DNA from: Paramicrobacterium humi
Lineage (GTDB): Bacteria; Actinomycetota; Actinomycetes; Actinomycetales; Microbacteriaceae
Assembly: GCF_900105715.1 (NCBI RefSeq)
Contig: NZ_FNRY01000001.1
Coordinates: 1,302,001-1,366,000, forward strand
Length of the DNA: 64,000 nucleotides
Direction of reading: 5' to 3'
Under the pieces are notes generated by a model that was not told the origin of the DNA, ran no database searches, and saw nothing but the letters and a program-made list of their open reading frames with translations. This document shows, in pieces, positions 26,437 through 37,700 of the stretch (positions are counted from its first letter, which is position 1; each line of letters starts with the position of its first letter). Position numbers and translations under genes: made by a program.

Positions 26437-27930
26437 GTGAAGCACTGCTACATCGGTGTCGACGTCGGGCTGACCGCCGCGAAGGCGGGCGCGTTCGACG
26501 CGGACGGCAATGAGATCCGCACGTTCTCGGCCGCGAACCCGCGCGCGGCCGTCGACGGAGAGCGCCAGGAGATCGACATGCTCGCGCTCTGGGGCGTCGT
26601 CGCCGAAGTGCTCACCCGACTGACCGCGTGGCTCGGCGAGAACGGCTGGACGCCGGCAGCTCTCGGTGCCACGGCGGCGGGCAACGGTCTCTACCTCGCC
26701 GACGAGAACCTGCAACCCGTGCGTCCTGCCATCGCCTCGAACGACAGCCGCGCCGAGCACGTTGTCGCGTCCCTCGATACGACGGTCGTGGCGGAGATCC
26801 GTGAGATCACGGGCTCGGTACCGTGGGCGGGGCAGCCGAGCGTGCTGCTGCGCTGGCTGCTCGACAACGAGCCCGAGAGCATCGCCGCCGCCCGCCACGT
26901 GCTCTCGAGCAAGGACTGGGTGCGCGCCTGCCTCACCGGCCGAGCCGGTGCTGACCTCTCTGACGCCTCCGGGTGCGGACTGCTCTCGCTCGCCGATCGC
27001 GATTACGAGCCGCGCGTGTTCGACATGCTCGGCATCCCGCGCGAGCACATGCGCCTGCTGCCGCCGCTCGCCGCGTCCGACGAGGTCGTCGGTTCGGTCA
27101 CTGCCGAGGCTGCGGCGGCGACCGGTCTGCCCGAGGGGCTTCCCGTCGTCGCCGGATGCATGGACTGCGTCGCGAGCCCGCTCGGCGCGGGCGCCGTCGA
27201 CGAGTCCGACGTCACCGTCATCGTCGGCACGTGGGCGATCAACTCGGTCGTCGTCCCGGCAGCCGAGACGCCGCCTAACGTGACGCTCAACGCGCTGCTT
27301 CCCGACCCGGCGCTCATGCTCGCGCAGGAGGTCGCGCCGACCTCGGCGGCGAGCATCGAGTGGTTCTCATCGCTCATGTCGACGCTCTCCGTCGACGGTG
27401 TGACACCGCCGCAGCTGCTCAACGCCGCAGCGGACGTGCCGGCCGGCGCCGACGGGCTCATGTTCCTCCCGTTCCTGCACGGGGCGCCCGACCACCTCGG
27501 CGCCTCCGGAACGTTCATCGGCCTCAAGGGCAGCCACGGCTACCGCGAGATGGCCCGCGCCGTCGCCGAGGGGATCACGCAGTACCACCGCGTGCAGCTC
27601 GAGAAGGTGCGCGTCAGTGGCGCGACCGTGTCGTCCGGTCCATGGACGCTCGCGGGGGGCGGAGCCAAGAACGCCCTGTGGGCGCAGATGTTCGCGGACA
27701 TCATCGGCCACCCCGTGCGCCGGCAGCTCGGAACCGAGCTCGGAGCGCGCGGCGTCGCCACGCTCGCCGCGGCCGGCGTCGGTGCCGACACGTCGGGCTG
27801 GCGCGTCGACCCTAACCCGGAGCTCGTCGTCGAGCCGGGCCCCGATCGCGAGACGTACCGGGTGCAGGCCGAGCGCTTCGACCGCATTCTCGACGCCATG
27901 TCAGCCGTCTGGACGGAGGCCAAGCCATGA
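26437..27930 (+). CDS. FGGY-family carbohydrate kinase
   Basis: 497 aa from GTG 26437 (GAGGGA site 6 nt upstream, 19 bp after the GlpD stop). It has the actin-like ATPase phosphate-1 motif YIGVDVGLTAAKAGAFD, SKDWVRACLTGRAGADLSDASG, VVAGCMDCVASPLGAGAV and the FGGY-type C-terminal segment GPWTLAGGGAKNALWAQMFAD. Length is normal. Candidates from family and context are kinases of erythritol, xylitol, ribitol or a ketose. It overlaps the aldolase/SDR gene by ATGA. Confidence 0.88.
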   Translation: MKHCYIGVDVGLTAAKAGAFDADGNEIRTFSAANPRAAVDGERQEIDMLALWGVVAEVLTRLTAWLGENGWTPAALGATAAGNGLYLADENLQPVRPAIASNDSRAEHVVASLDTTVVAEIREITGSVPWAGQPSVLLRWLLDNEPESIAAARHVLSSKDWVRACLTGRAGADLSDASGCGLLSLADRDYEPRVFDMLGIPREHMRLLPPLAASDEVVGSVTAEAAAATGLPEGLPVVAGCMDCVASPLGAGAVDESDVTVIVGTWAINSVVVPAAETPPNVTLNALLPDPALMLAQEVAPTSAASIEWFSSLMSTLSVDGVTPPQLLNAAADVPAGADGLMFLPFLHGAPDHLGASGTFIGLKGSHGYREMARAVAEGITQYHRVQLEKVRVSGATVSSGPWTLAGGGAKNALWAQMFADIIGHPVRRQLGTELGARGVATLAAAGVGADTSGWRVDPNPELVVEPGPDRETYRVQAERFDRILDAMSAVWTEAKP

Positions 27931-29849
27931 CCGATTCAAACGCGATCGCCGAGATCGTCCGCGTCTCCCGCGCGCTCGGCAGCGACCCGTCCTTCGTGCT
28001 GCACGGCGGAGGGAACACCTCGATCAAGGGCGTGAGCCGCGACGTCACCGGCGCCGCCGTCGACACCGTCTGGGTGAAGGGCAGCGGCTGGGACCTCGCG
28101 ACGATCGAGGCTCCCGGCTTCAGCCCCCTGCGGCGCGAACGCCTGCTCGAGGTGCTCGCGTGCGAGAAGCTGAGCGACGAGCAGATGGTCAACGAGATCC
28201 GACAGGCCTCTCTCGACGCCTCCGCTCCGACGGCGTCCATCGAAGCGCTCCTGCACGCCTTCCTCCCCGCGCAGGTCGTGCTGCACTCGCACGCCGACGC
28301 GATCGTCGCCCTCACCAACCAGGCGGACCGGGCCCAGAGCATCGAGGAGATTCTCGGCGACGGCGTCGTCGTGCTCCCGTACATCATGCCGGGCTTCGAT
28401 CTGGCCCGTGCAGTCGCCGCGGCGTTCGCCGACGGCTTCTCGGGCGTCGATGCGCTGGTGCTCTCCAACCACGGACTGTTCACCTTCAATGACGATCCGG
28501 ATGCCGCCCTCGCACGGCACCGTGAACTCGTCGGCCGAGCGTCGCAAGCGCTCGGTGTGAGCGAGTGGGGAGACCCCGGCGAGGAGGAAGAGCGCCACGG
28601 TGTGCCTGCCGACCTGGCGCGCTTCCGCGCGGAGCTGTCACGCGTCGCCGGGCGTCCGATGATCGTGGCCCAGTCCGCGTCTTTGGTGGCGGCCGAGTTC
28701 GCCTCACGCTCCGACCCCGTCGAACGCACGGCGCGCGGCACAGCGACTCCCGAGCACGTGATTCGCACGAAGCGTCAGCCGCTCGTCGGCCGCGACGTCG
28801 ACGCGTTTGCGGAGGCGTACCGCCGTTACGTCGACGAGAACCGTGCCGGTCGCGGCATCGTCGAGATCGATCCGGCTCCCCGCGTCGTTCTCGACCCGGA
28901 GTGGGGAATGCTCACGGCGGGCAGCACCGTCAAGGATGCCGCGATCGCCCGCGACATCTACCTGCACACGATGCAGATCATCGCCGCGGCCGACCGGATG
29001 TCGGCCTACTCGTCGCTTGACGAGCGCGACACGTTCGACATCGAGTACTGGTCCCTCGAGCAGGCGAAGCTCGCCAAGAGCAACGTGGCCGAGTTCGAGG
29101 GCGAGATCGCCATCGTCACGGGTGCCGCATCGGGAATCGGCCGCGCCTGCGCACAACGTCTGCTCGAGGGCGGCGCCGCCGTCGTCGGGATCGACCTCAA
29201 CCCGGCCGTCACGACTGCGTTCGACTCGCCTTCCTGGCGAGGCGTCGTCGGCGACGTGAGCGATGCCGACGTGTTGAAGATGGCTGCCGACACGGCGGTC
29301 CGCGACTTCGGCGGCGTCGACGTCCTCGTCATCGCCGCGGGCATCTTCCCGCCGAGTGCCCCGATCGCCGAGCTCGATGACCGCGCCTGGGACGCCGCCC
29401 TCGCCGTCAACACGACAGCGGTCGCTCGCGCACTCCGCGAGACGCACCCATACCTCGCGCTGGCACCGCGCGGTGGGCGTGTGGTTCTCGTCTCGACGAA
29501 GAACGTCGCTGCTCCCGGTCCGGGCGTCGCGGCGTACTCGGCGAGCAAGACGGCTGCCGCCCAGCTCGCTCGCGTCGCCGCGCTGGAGTCGGCCACCGAC
29601 GGAATCCGCGTGAACTCCGTCGAACCGGACGCCGTGTTCGACACCGCGATCTGGACGCCCGAGCTTCTCGAGAAGCGGGCCGCGAACTACGGCCTGACCG
29701 TCGACGAGTACAAAACGCGGAATTTGCTCAAAATGGAAGTCACGAGCCGCACGGTCGCCGACGCCGTCGCCGTGTTCGCAGGTACGGCATTGCCAGCGAC
29801 AACCGGCGCGCACCTCAGCGTTGACGGGGGCAACGATCGGGTGGTCTAA
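27927..29849 (+). CDS. Bifunctional class II aldolase / short-chain dehydrogenase (RhaD-SDR type)
   Basis: 640 aa. Residues about 1-215 form a class II aldolase/adducin domain: LHGGGNTSIKG, the zinc-binding VVLHSHADAIVALT and the third ligand in VLSNHGLFTF. Residues about 390-640 are an SDR domain with VTGAASGIG and the YSASKTAAAQLAR catalytic pair. This fusion is known from rhamnulose-1-phosphate aldolase/lactaldehyde dehydrogenase proteins. Here it closes the operon and probably splits a ketose-1-phosphate, with the SDR part oxidising or reducing a product or precursor. The actual sugar need not be rhamnose: no RhaA or RhaM gene is nearby. Confidence 0.87.
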   Translation: MTDSNAIAEIVRVSRALGSDPSFVLHGGGNTSIKGVSRDVTGAAVDTVWVKGSGWDLATIEAPGFSPLRRERLLEVLACEKLSDEQMVNEIRQASLDASAPTASIEALLHAFLPAQVVLHSHADAIVALTNQADRAQSIEEILGDGVVVLPYIMPGFDLARAVAAAFADGFSGVDALVLSNHGLFTFNDDPDAALARHRELVGRASQALGVSEWGDPGEEEERHGVPADLARFRAELSRVAGRPMIVAQSASLVAAEFASRSDPVERTARGTATPEHVIRTKRQPLVGRDVDAFAEAYRRYVDENRAGRGIVEIDPAPRVVLDPEWGMLTAGSTVKDAAIARDIYLHTMQIIAAADRMSAYSSLDERDTFDIEYWSLEQAKLAKSNVAEFEGEIAIVTGAASGIGRACAQRLLEGGAAVVGIDLNPAVTTAFDSPSWRGVVGDVSDADVLKMAADTAVRDFGGVDVLVIAAGIFPPSAPIAELDDRAWDAALAVNTTAVARALRETHPYLALAPRGGRVVLVSTKNVAAPGPGVAAYSASKTAAAQLARVAALESATDGIRVNSVEPDAVFDTAIWTPELLEKRAANYGLTVDEYKTRNLLKMEVTSRTVADAVAVFAGTALPATTGAHLSVDGGNDRVV

Positions 29850-30259
29850 GTCTTTGGCTTTATAGCGGACTAAACGCCCGCGAAATATCGCAGCCCTAGG
29901 GGCTTCTCTGAAGTCGCGGCGCACGCTGGAACGCAGCAGCTACTAACGCGCGGGTACTCATAGCGCGCTACAAGTAGACGTCGAAGCGCTGTTCGACGAC
30001 TCCCGATGCTGCGTGAGAAACCGACGGTGCCGAGCGTCTCCGAAGCGCTGTCGCTGCGCACCTCATGATCGCGAGCCCGTCTCTCATAACCCATTGCAGC
30101 GGCGCCGCTCCAGAGCGACGTCCGTTGGTCGGTCGCTCGCGCTTGAGCGAAGCCGGCCTCTTGCCTAGCACCCCCGCGTTCGGGTGGCAATCGGCGAGCT
30201 GCTGCTTCGGCGACGGTGGGCCCCGCTACCGTGGAACCGGCTGACGGAAAGGAGCCAAC
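29850..30259. other. Non-coding left border of the defence island
   Basis: 410 bp between the catabolic operon and the methyltransferase gene. No open frame with recognisable similarity on either strand, no tRNA, and no clear direct repeat with the island's right edge near 42459. The only functional site seen is the AAAGGAG ribosome site of the methyltransferase (about 30249-30255). The island promoter should lie here but no consensus pair was found. Confidence 0.4.
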
Positions 30260-31633
30260 ATGTCCGGTGAGGCTGCCACCTTTCGGTTCGTCGACCTGTT
30301 CGCGGGACTTGGGGGCTTCCACGTCGCGCTGAAAAAACTCGGTGGTGAGGGTGTGTTCGCTGCCGAATGGGATACGACGCTGAACGCACTCTATGAGGCA
30401 AATTTCGGCATCAAGCCCTGGGCTGACGTAAATGATTTGAAGGACGACGCCACGATCTCCCGAGAGGTTCCGGATCACGAAGTCTTGACTGCTGGCTTCC
30501 CTTGCCAGCCGTTCTCTAAGGCGGGTGAACAACTGGGGTTTAGTCACACTCTCCAGGGGCAACTATTTTTCAAAGTGCTGGCGATCCTCAGAGAGAAGCG
30601 GCCGCGACGATTCATCCTCGAGAACGTGCCAAACATCCTGCGCCATCAGAACGGCGAGACACTCGCCACTATTCGAGAGCAGCTTGAAGACCTCGGCTAC
30701 ACGGTTGACGTGCACAAGTTTTCGCCGCACGAGTTCGGCGTGCCGCAGATACGAGAACGCGCCTACTTCGTCGGATCGCTTGATGGGCTCGATGGATTCG
30801 AGTGGCCGAGCCCGGCTCGGCCTAACACGGATATCAGCAGCGTGCTGGACAGAGAAGCAAAGCCGACGCGTGCAATCTCTACTCAGACCCTGCGTGCAAT
30901 CGACATGTGGGACGACTTTCTACAGCGCGCCCCGGAGTCCTTGAAGCTACCCTCCTTCCCTATCTGGGCGATGGAGTTCGGGGCGACGTATCCCTACGAG
31001 GACGCTACCCCGCCGGCGATCTGGAAGGAACTCGGTCCCCGGGACCTAGATCTTTCGCTTGGCAGCTTTGGTTTTGAGTTAAAGGGGCTGTCAGAACCGG
31101 AACAATTCGACCTATTACCGAGCCACGCGCGCCGACCTGCCGACCTTATTTTCCCGAGGTGGAAACAGGCGTTCATTCGCCAGAACCGAGAGTTCTACTG
31201 GGCGAACCAAAGGTGGATCGACCCGTGGCTAGAACAGTGGCAGCCGTGGAAGCTGCCGTCAAGTCTGCAGAAGTTCGAATGGAATGTGCAAGGCGGCGAA
31301 CGCCGGATTGATAAATACGTCCTCCAGCTGCGTGCCTCAGGTCTCCGCGTGAAGCGGACCACGACCGCTCCGAGCCTCATCGCCATGACCCATACGCAGG
31401 TTCCGGTCCTTGGCAAAGACGTCGTGGGCGTCCGCCGCTACATGACTCCAACGGAGTGCGCAGCTCTTCAAAGCCTGGGTGCGATCGCGCTACCGAGTTG
31501 TGACCTCCGAGCGTACAAGGCGCTCGGCAATGCCGTGAATGCAGACGTTGTGCGCGCGATCGCGGAGCCGCTGCTGAAAAGACCCGATGGAACGATGATA
31601 GCGCTCGAGCAAGAGGCCTGCGATGCCGCGTGA
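30260..31633 (+). CDS. DNA (cytosine-5-)-methyltransferase (Druantia-associated, DruM-like)
   Basis: 457 aa with all key C5-methyltransferase motifs in order: I (VDLFAGLGGF, SAM binding), IV (AGFPCQPFS, catalytic Cys), VI (ILENVPN), VIII (PQIRERAYFVG) and X (YKALGNAVNADVV). The target-recognition region between VIII and X is about 180 residues. Start ATG 30260 has an AAAGGAG site. No restriction endonuclease gene is adjacent. The two following genes on the same strand are the ~990-aa unknown and the giant helicase/DUF1998 protein, which points to a Druantia-type defence system using methylation to mark self DNA (type II Druantia contains such a methylase, DruM). The recognition sequence cannot be read. 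Confidence 0.88.
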   Translation: MSGEAATFRFVDLFAGLGGFHVALKKLGGEGVFAAEWDTTLNALYEANFGIKPWADVNDLKDDATISREVPDHEVLTAGFPCQPFSKAGEQLGFSHTLQGQLFFKVLAILREKRPRRFILENVPNILRHQNGETLATIREQLEDLGYTVDVHKFSPHEFGVPQIRERAYFVGSLDGLDGFEWPSPARPNTDISSVLDREAKPTRAISTQTLRAIDMWDDFLQRAPESLKLPSFPIWAMEFGATYPYEDATPPAIWKELGPRDLDLSLGSFGFELKGLSEPEQFDLLPSHARRPADLIFPRWKQAFIRQNREFYWANQRWIDPWLEQWQPWKLPSSLQKFEWNVQGGERRIDKYVLQLRASGLRVKRTTTAPSLIAMTHTQVPVLGKDVVGVRRYMTPTECAALQSLGAIALPSCDLRAYKALGNAVNADVVRAIAEPLLKRPDGTMIALEQEACDAA

Positions 31634-31720
31634 TCAGCCCTAGTAGCTTCGGACATTTCAGGGAGCGCCGATGTCGGAGCTCGTCGCTAGGTTGGTGGGC
31701 ACAGAGGGGAGCAGAGCATA

Positions 31721-34702
31721 GTGGGTGGGAGGCTAGCTGTGGATTCCGATTACACGCGTCTGAGTGAAGCAGTCGCGGACATCATGTTCGGTTCAGGGCA
31801 GGCTGGACGACCTGTCTACGCTCTCCCAGACGCCGAGACGGTTCGCGAGATACTCGAAGCCGCGGAGATCGAAGATCGGACGCTGGTTGGGTTATCGACC
31901 ATCGTCAAGTCGTCTCTACAGCTGGGTGAACCCGGCGTCGCACCGTTTTATTGGCAGGGCGAGGCCGCGCGCCGCCATCGGCACCAGCCGCTCGAGACGC
32001 CGTCCGCGCTTCCGCTCTTGGTCGTGTTTTCGATTGCCGCGGAGCAAATGCAGGCGGACGGTGACCATGCCGCTCATAACTACTACTCGCGACTGCATCG
32101 AATACTCCAAGTGCCGACGTCCGAGTATCTGAGGGTCGAGAACGACTATCGTCGCGTCGCCGACCTGCTGTGGGGATCACTGAATGCCTGGCTTGAGGCA
32201 TGGGATGGCGAGCGCGGAATCCCAACGGCCTACGCGGTCGGAGGCCACGCCTTCATTGGGTTGCCGATGTCCCAGGCGGTTGTCCGACAGCACGATCGTG
32301 CTGGCCTCCACGAACTCTTCGCGGTTGAGGGTATGACTCCGGGCCTACGCATCTCGCCGGAGGACATGAGTCTCGCGATGGACCCGTATGCAACGGCCAC
32401 GCCCAGCCTGCCTCTCAGCTCGCACCTTGCCCAGCTTTGGCGCGTCTCTGCAGCCAGAGACCGAATTATCGACGCAGCGTGTCTCGAACTCGAAGCATGG
32501 GATGGGTCTGGGGTCGAGGCATTCGCGTCTGCACGGCCTGTCGCCACCACGCGTCTGCTGGCGTTCGTGCGGACTTTCCCTCGCAAGTCCATCGAGTTCA
32601 ACTTGATGCTTCCGTATCGGTCGCAGGGACCAGATATTGCCCGATTCAAGCTTGAGGATGAGGAGGAGGTTGTTCCGACCATCTCCGGGCCGGGTGGCTC
32701 CACGCGCCTGTCAGGGGTCGAGGGGATTAGTGGAGCGTCCCTCGTGGGCGAACAGCTCACGGGAGAGTTCGGGGACGACGACAGCCGTCCGTTCGGTCGC
32801 AGACCGAAGCGGGTCATCTCTCTCCGTTGGGACGACCTCCAGGGGGCGTATGTCGAGATCGAACACATCCCACTTGCCGAGGACAGCATCGTCCTGGCGA
32901 GGTCGGATGCGCGCAAACGCGTGGAGGCTCACCTCGCTGTCCACGCCCGGCCAGGCTGGCACGAACTCGCAGAGCTGCCAGGCACACCGGAGGGATGGCT
33001 TGTCTATAAACAGGTTCAGATCGTCTCCGCGCCGATGGGGCAAGTGCATTTCGACTTGCTCCCGCTTGTTCCGCGTACTAGGACGAGCTTGACTCTGCGA
33101 GGTGGCTTCGTGATTCCCGGGCTGCTTCGCAAATGGTCGGTGATGGAACCACCCGAAGCTGTCGCCCTCGTCGCAGGGGCGTCCTCGATAGATGTCCGGC
33201 TCTACCGCGGCACACGCATTGACCCCGCCGCGCTCGTCGCCGAGTCTAGTCAGCCCGGCGAACTCGCAGTTCTCCCGCTCGCACATCGTGACCTGTCTGA
33301 CGGCGAGTATGTGGTCGCTATGTTCGTCGACGATAAGACCAAGCCGTCATCGACAGCGCTCCTCCGACTGCGATCCGCGCGCACCCCGCAGTTCAGAGTT
33401 GATGATGTTGATATCCGTCTAGTCTACTCGCCCGATTCCTCGCCGCGCTGGCCACTTACTGCTGGCCCAGCTGACTGGCCAGACCATGTAAATGGTGCGA
33501 GGACGGTGGGCCTTGAATCGCTCGGTGATGAAGCCGCTAGACCAATGTCTGAGTTCGTGCCGCGGGAAAGGAGCGACTCCAACCCAGAGCTAACAAAGAC
33601 GCGGGTCGGGCTCCCTGTGGCGAGCGACTCGTGTCTCGTCACCGGGATGCACCGGTTTCTCCTTCCACCGGTCCTTCCGGGCCAAACACCCACACGGAGT
33701 ATCAAGGGCGAGTGTGCGACCTGCGGGCTTGTGCGCCGTTTCGCGGGCACCCCCTGGGCTGCGAAGAAGAAGGATGTCGCTGCGAAGATAGTCGTTCTCC
33801 CAGAGAGCCCCCCGTTGATCGAGGCGGACGAGTCAGACTTCGACGTCGCGTTCGATGCGCTCAACCACGTGGGGGCTGGATCGTTTGGAGTATTCGAGCG
33901 CATAGCTGCCCAGATCGACGGCTCCGAACTGTTTGCGGACTCCTTCCTCCGACAGCTTGAGGTCGTCGGTCACGTTGATGCGGTCAGGGATGCCTTCCTC
34001 CGGGTGACGGAATGGGCAGTGAACAAGTCGACGCTCGTTCCGATGGGCGACAGGCGATGGATTCTCATTGGGTCTCGTTCGGACGATCTACTGGGGAGAC
34101 TTAGGGGACTCGTGGGAAGTCGCGCCGTCGTCAGCACCAGTGTTGACGCCGCACTCACCCGTGTCGAGGTTGCTGGTGATTTGCCGGTCGCGGCGCTAGA
34201 TAAAGCTGGGATCGCGGTGCTTGATGCTTCCCCTGCGAAGGTAATCGCTGAGGCGCTTCCCCCACTCAGCGAATTGGCCAAGGCACTCAAACGCGTCATC
34301 GTGCCGGTCTACAGATCAGTGGACTTCTGGGACACGGCCTCTGCATCATGGCACCGGACCGAGTCACTCGCCAGGGTCGGCGCATACCGACTCAGGCACT
34401 ACGGTTCGACCTACGCGATCCGCACAGCTGATGACATCGCGAGCGGAACCATCGGGCTGGGCAATGCGCAGATTGTGAAGCACATCGCGAACTTGTGGGC
34501 CAATGACCCCCTCGTCGGCTATAACTCACGAAGCGGCTCAGTTATCACGCCGCTGGGTGCGGACCTGCCGGCGCTGTACGGGCGCGCGCTCGCGCTTTGC
34601 TCAGGACGAGCCCCGCGCGAGTTTGTGAACCATCGGATGCTTCAGTACCCATCAGTGCCGCGAGCAGTCGCGGACGTCATATTCAATCGCGTGAGTCGGT
34701 GA
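31721..34702 (+). CDS. Large unknown protein of a Druantia-like system (DruH-like or fused DruF/DruG candidate)
   Basis: 993 aa from GTG 31721; GTG 31739 with a GGGAGG site 6 nt upstream is an equally good start (987 aa). No catalytic motif or membrane segment is evident. A single CxxC ([12 protein letters not shown]) occurs around residue 665. The rest looks like mixed helical and beta-rich modules. The stop overlaps the helicase start (GTGA at 34699), so both are made together. In Druantia type III a large DruH precedes DruE; in type II, DruF and DruG do. Position and size fit DruH best, but the family could not be confirmed by eye. Codon choice is more relaxed than in the flanking catabolic genes, consistent with transfer. 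Confidence 0.6.
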   Translation: MGGRLAVDSDYTRLSEAVADIMFGSGQAGRPVYALPDAETVREILEAAEIEDRTLVGLSTIVKSSLQLGEPGVAPFYWQGEAARRHRHQPLETPSALPLLVVFSIAAEQMQADGDHAAHNYYSRLHRILQVPTSEYLRVENDYRRVADLLWGSLNAWLEAWDGERGIPTAYAVGGHAFIGLPMSQAVVRQHDRAGLHELFAVEGMTPGLRISPEDMSLAMDPYATATPSLPLSSHLAQLWRVSAARDRIIDAACLELEAWDGSGVEAFASARPVATTRLLAFVRTFPRKSIEFNLMLPYRSQGPDIARFKLEDEEEVVPTISGPGGSTRLSGVEGISGASLVGEQLTGEFGDDDSRPFGRRPKRVISLRWDDLQGAYVEIEHIPLAEDSIVLARSDARKRVEAHLAVHARPGWHELAELPGTPEGWLVYKQVQIVSAPMGQVHFDLLPLVPRTRTSLTLRGGFVIPGLLRKWSVMEPPEAVALVAGASSIDVRLYRGTRIDPAALVAESSQPGELAVLPLAHRDLSDGEYVVAMFVDDKTKPSSTALLRLRSARTPQFRVDDVDIRLVYSPDSSPRWPLTAGPADWPDHVNGARTVGLESLGDEAARPMSEFVPRERSDSNPELTKTRVGLPVASDSCLVTGMHRFLLPPVLPGQTPTRSIKGECATCGLVRRFAGTPWAAKKKDVAAKIVVLPESPPLIEADESDFDVAFDALNHVGAGSFGVFERIAAQIDGSELFADSFLRQLEVVGHVDAVRDAFLRVTEWAVNKSTLVPMGDRRWILIGSRSDDLLGRLRGLVGSRAVVSTSVDAALTRVEVAGDLPVAALDKAGIAVLDASPAKVIAEALPPLSELAKALKRVIVPVYRSVDFWDTASASWHRTESLARVGAYRLRHYGSTYAIRTADDIASGTIGLGNAQIVKHIANLWANDPLVGYNSRSGSVITPLGADLPALYGRALALCSGRAPREFVNHRMLQYPSVPRAVADVIFNRVSR

Positions 34703-37700
34703 GTAGAGTGCCATTTCCAACCCCGGTGAAGATCGCTGACGATCTCCGCGATGCGTTCCTTCGGTACATCGACACCGCCTATGCCTTACGAGACAAAGCA
34801 CTCGTCGAGGAGCGGCGCCGCCTGCTGCTTGAGGGGCAAGGAAACCTGTTCGCCCCGCTCATGCTCGAGCCCGTTCTGCCATATGACGGGGTTGCTTCCG
34901 TGGGCGAGGCGGCGAGCCAGGCCGGTGTTGACATACGTGATCTGGGAGACGTGATCAGTGCAGTTTTCGGCCTGCTGCCTGATGAGCTGGCGGGCGCCAA
35001 ACTACGCAAACACCAAGCGGTTGCGCTCGCAACTCATTTCGCACCGGACATCGTGCACAACCCCGTGGTGACCTCGGGCACGGGATCCGGCAAGACCGAG
35101 TCTTTCCTGATTCCGCTCCTAAGCCGGATCGCGGCTGAGAAGCGCTCGGCCGCAGCTCTGGCCCCCATTCACGAGTGGTGGGACTTGAAGCGGCAAACTG
35201 AGAGCTGGCGGCCAACTCGGACCGTAGGAATGAAGCAGGCGGCGGTGCGGTCCATGATCCTCTACCCGACCAATGCGCTGGTCGAGGACCAAATCGCACG
35301 GCTTCGACGAGCTGTCCGCGCCCTCCGGGATCAGGAGTCTCCCATTGACCTCTGGTTTGGTCGTTACACCGGCGCAACGCCGGGTTCGGGCGGAGTTCCA
35401 ACGGGGAAAGTGCCCACGTCTGCGACCGCCGACGTGGCGAGAGATATACGAGAACTCTCCAGTCTGAACGCGCGGCTCGCAGCGCTCAACACCCCGGACC
35501 TAATGGCCCAGTTCCAGGATCCGCACGCAGGCGAACTCATCACGCGTTGGGACATGATCGCCACGCCACCCGACGTGCTAGTAACGAACTACTCGATGCT
35601 CAACGTGATGCTCATGCGAGACGTCGAAGAGCCGATCTTCGAATCCACGCGACGCTGGCTCCAGAGGTCGTCCGACCACGTTTTCACCCTTGTCGTCGAC
35701 GAGTTGCACCTCTACCGCGGAAGCACCGGGGCCGAGGTAGGCATGGTTGTCCGAAACCTGGCTTCGCGGATCGGGCTCGAGCCGACTTCCGACCAGTTCA
35801 GAATCATCGGGACGAGCGCATCTCTCCCAGGTGATGACTCGGGGTTGGAGTACCTAGAGCGATTCTTTGGTATCGACCGCGCGTCCTTTCTGATCGAGCC
35901 GGGGCAGCCGAGAGCGCTGGTGACCGGCCAGAAGCCTTCTGCTGCTAATGTGCTATGCATCGCTGCGGACGAACTCGCAGAAGTAGCTGCACGGGACCGG
36001 TGGGCGGAGACAATCGCAGCTGCATGCAACGACCCTAACGACGGACGACCGAAGGCGACGCGTATCGACACGGTTGCGACTCGGCTCTTCGGAGATGACC
36101 CATTAGCGTCGACGGCGCTCGCCGCGATGCTTGACGGTCTCGCTGCCGCGGTGAAACCCGCGATCCAGTTCCGCGGTCACGTAATGATGCGAGGGATGCG
36201 CGGGCTATGGGCGTGCTCTGATCCAAGCTGCCCGGGCGGAACTGATTCGGAACCTCGGCGAGTCGGTCGGATGTATGACACCCCGCGGTCAACGTGCGCT
36301 GACTGCGGTGCTCGCGTGCTTGAACTCCTCTACTGTTTCGAGTGCGGTGATGTCAGCCTTGGTGGCTACGTCGTGGAACGGCCGGATCGCGGTGCTGTCG
36401 TGCTCTCAACCACGCCGGTAACTCCAGGTGAAAACTCCGGCGACTTTGTATATCGGAGAAGCGACGACGAGTATCGATGGCTGTGGCTCGGCTCCCCAGT
36501 CCCGGATGCACCAAACCGGCACAAACTTCCCGCCGACATGGACGCGAACCAGGCGACCGTTGAGACCAACTTCGGAGCCGCATCCTGGAATCCGAAACTC
36601 GGGGCGCTCATGCTCGGGGACGCTCCCGATGGCGTCCCAGCAGTCGTCCTCAGCCACAATGCGGGCGACGACAGCGGTCTGGCGCTGCCTGCGCTACCGG
36701 AATCCTGTCCCCGCTGCGGTGGGAGACAGGAGAACCGAGATGCGGCGGTCTACTTCGCCGGCAACGTCCGATCGCCGATCCGTGCACATACGTCAGGTAG
36801 AGCACAACTCAACCAAATGGCGGTATCCCAGTTGTTCCGAAGCCTCGGGGCCGAAGCGGCTGAGTCGCGGACGATCGTATTCACCGACAGTCGTGACGAT
36901 TCCGCCCGCATCGCGGCCGGGATTGCGCTCAACAACTTCCGGGATCAAGTGCGACAGGTTGTTAGACAGCTTCTTCATGGGCGCGAGAACCCTGTACCAA
37001 TTCTGCGTGCGCTCCTTCGCGGCGAGCTAATTGGCGGCGATCTTCAGCACGCCGAGCAGTTGCGTGCTAGTCGTCGTGAGCTGTTCGATAAGCTCCGGCT
37101 GGAAAGCCTTCGTGCTGCCGATTCCATGGACATGGCGATGATCGCCTCTGCGGAGCAGGAGGCTGAATCTCTTCCGTGGGCGACCCTGATCCACGACGCT
37201 GAGCGCGTTATGCTCAAGGTTGGCGTCAACCCAGCTGGTCCGGGGCCTTCCGTGGCGGAAAGTGAAGGCGATGCTCCGTGGTATCGAGCCTATGAGCCTC
37301 CGGTCCGTAACGCCTGGGAGCCGTTGGCGGACGCCGTAGCGCGGCCTATCCGACAAGACCGTTACCGGCTCACTGCAACTGCCGTGGCGGAAGCGGTCTT
37401 CGACAGAGCCTCGCGCGACTTAGAATCCACTCGTCTTGGAGTAGTCAGGGCGCGGCCAGTTGCGCCCGACAACTGGGGTTTCTCGACCGAGATCTCCGGG
37501 GATGTCACGGCGAGCGTAATCCGACTCCTTGGCATCGCAAAAAGGTTCGAGGGTGGATATGCAGCTCGATCCAACTCAGCGCCGAAGGTCGTGGGAACTT
37601 ACCTCAAACGTGTCGCTGCCAAGCATCAGGTGGACGGGGAGATGCTTGTGGCCAACGTTGGCGAGTTCCTCCGCGCGAGCAACATTGTCGATGAGAACTG

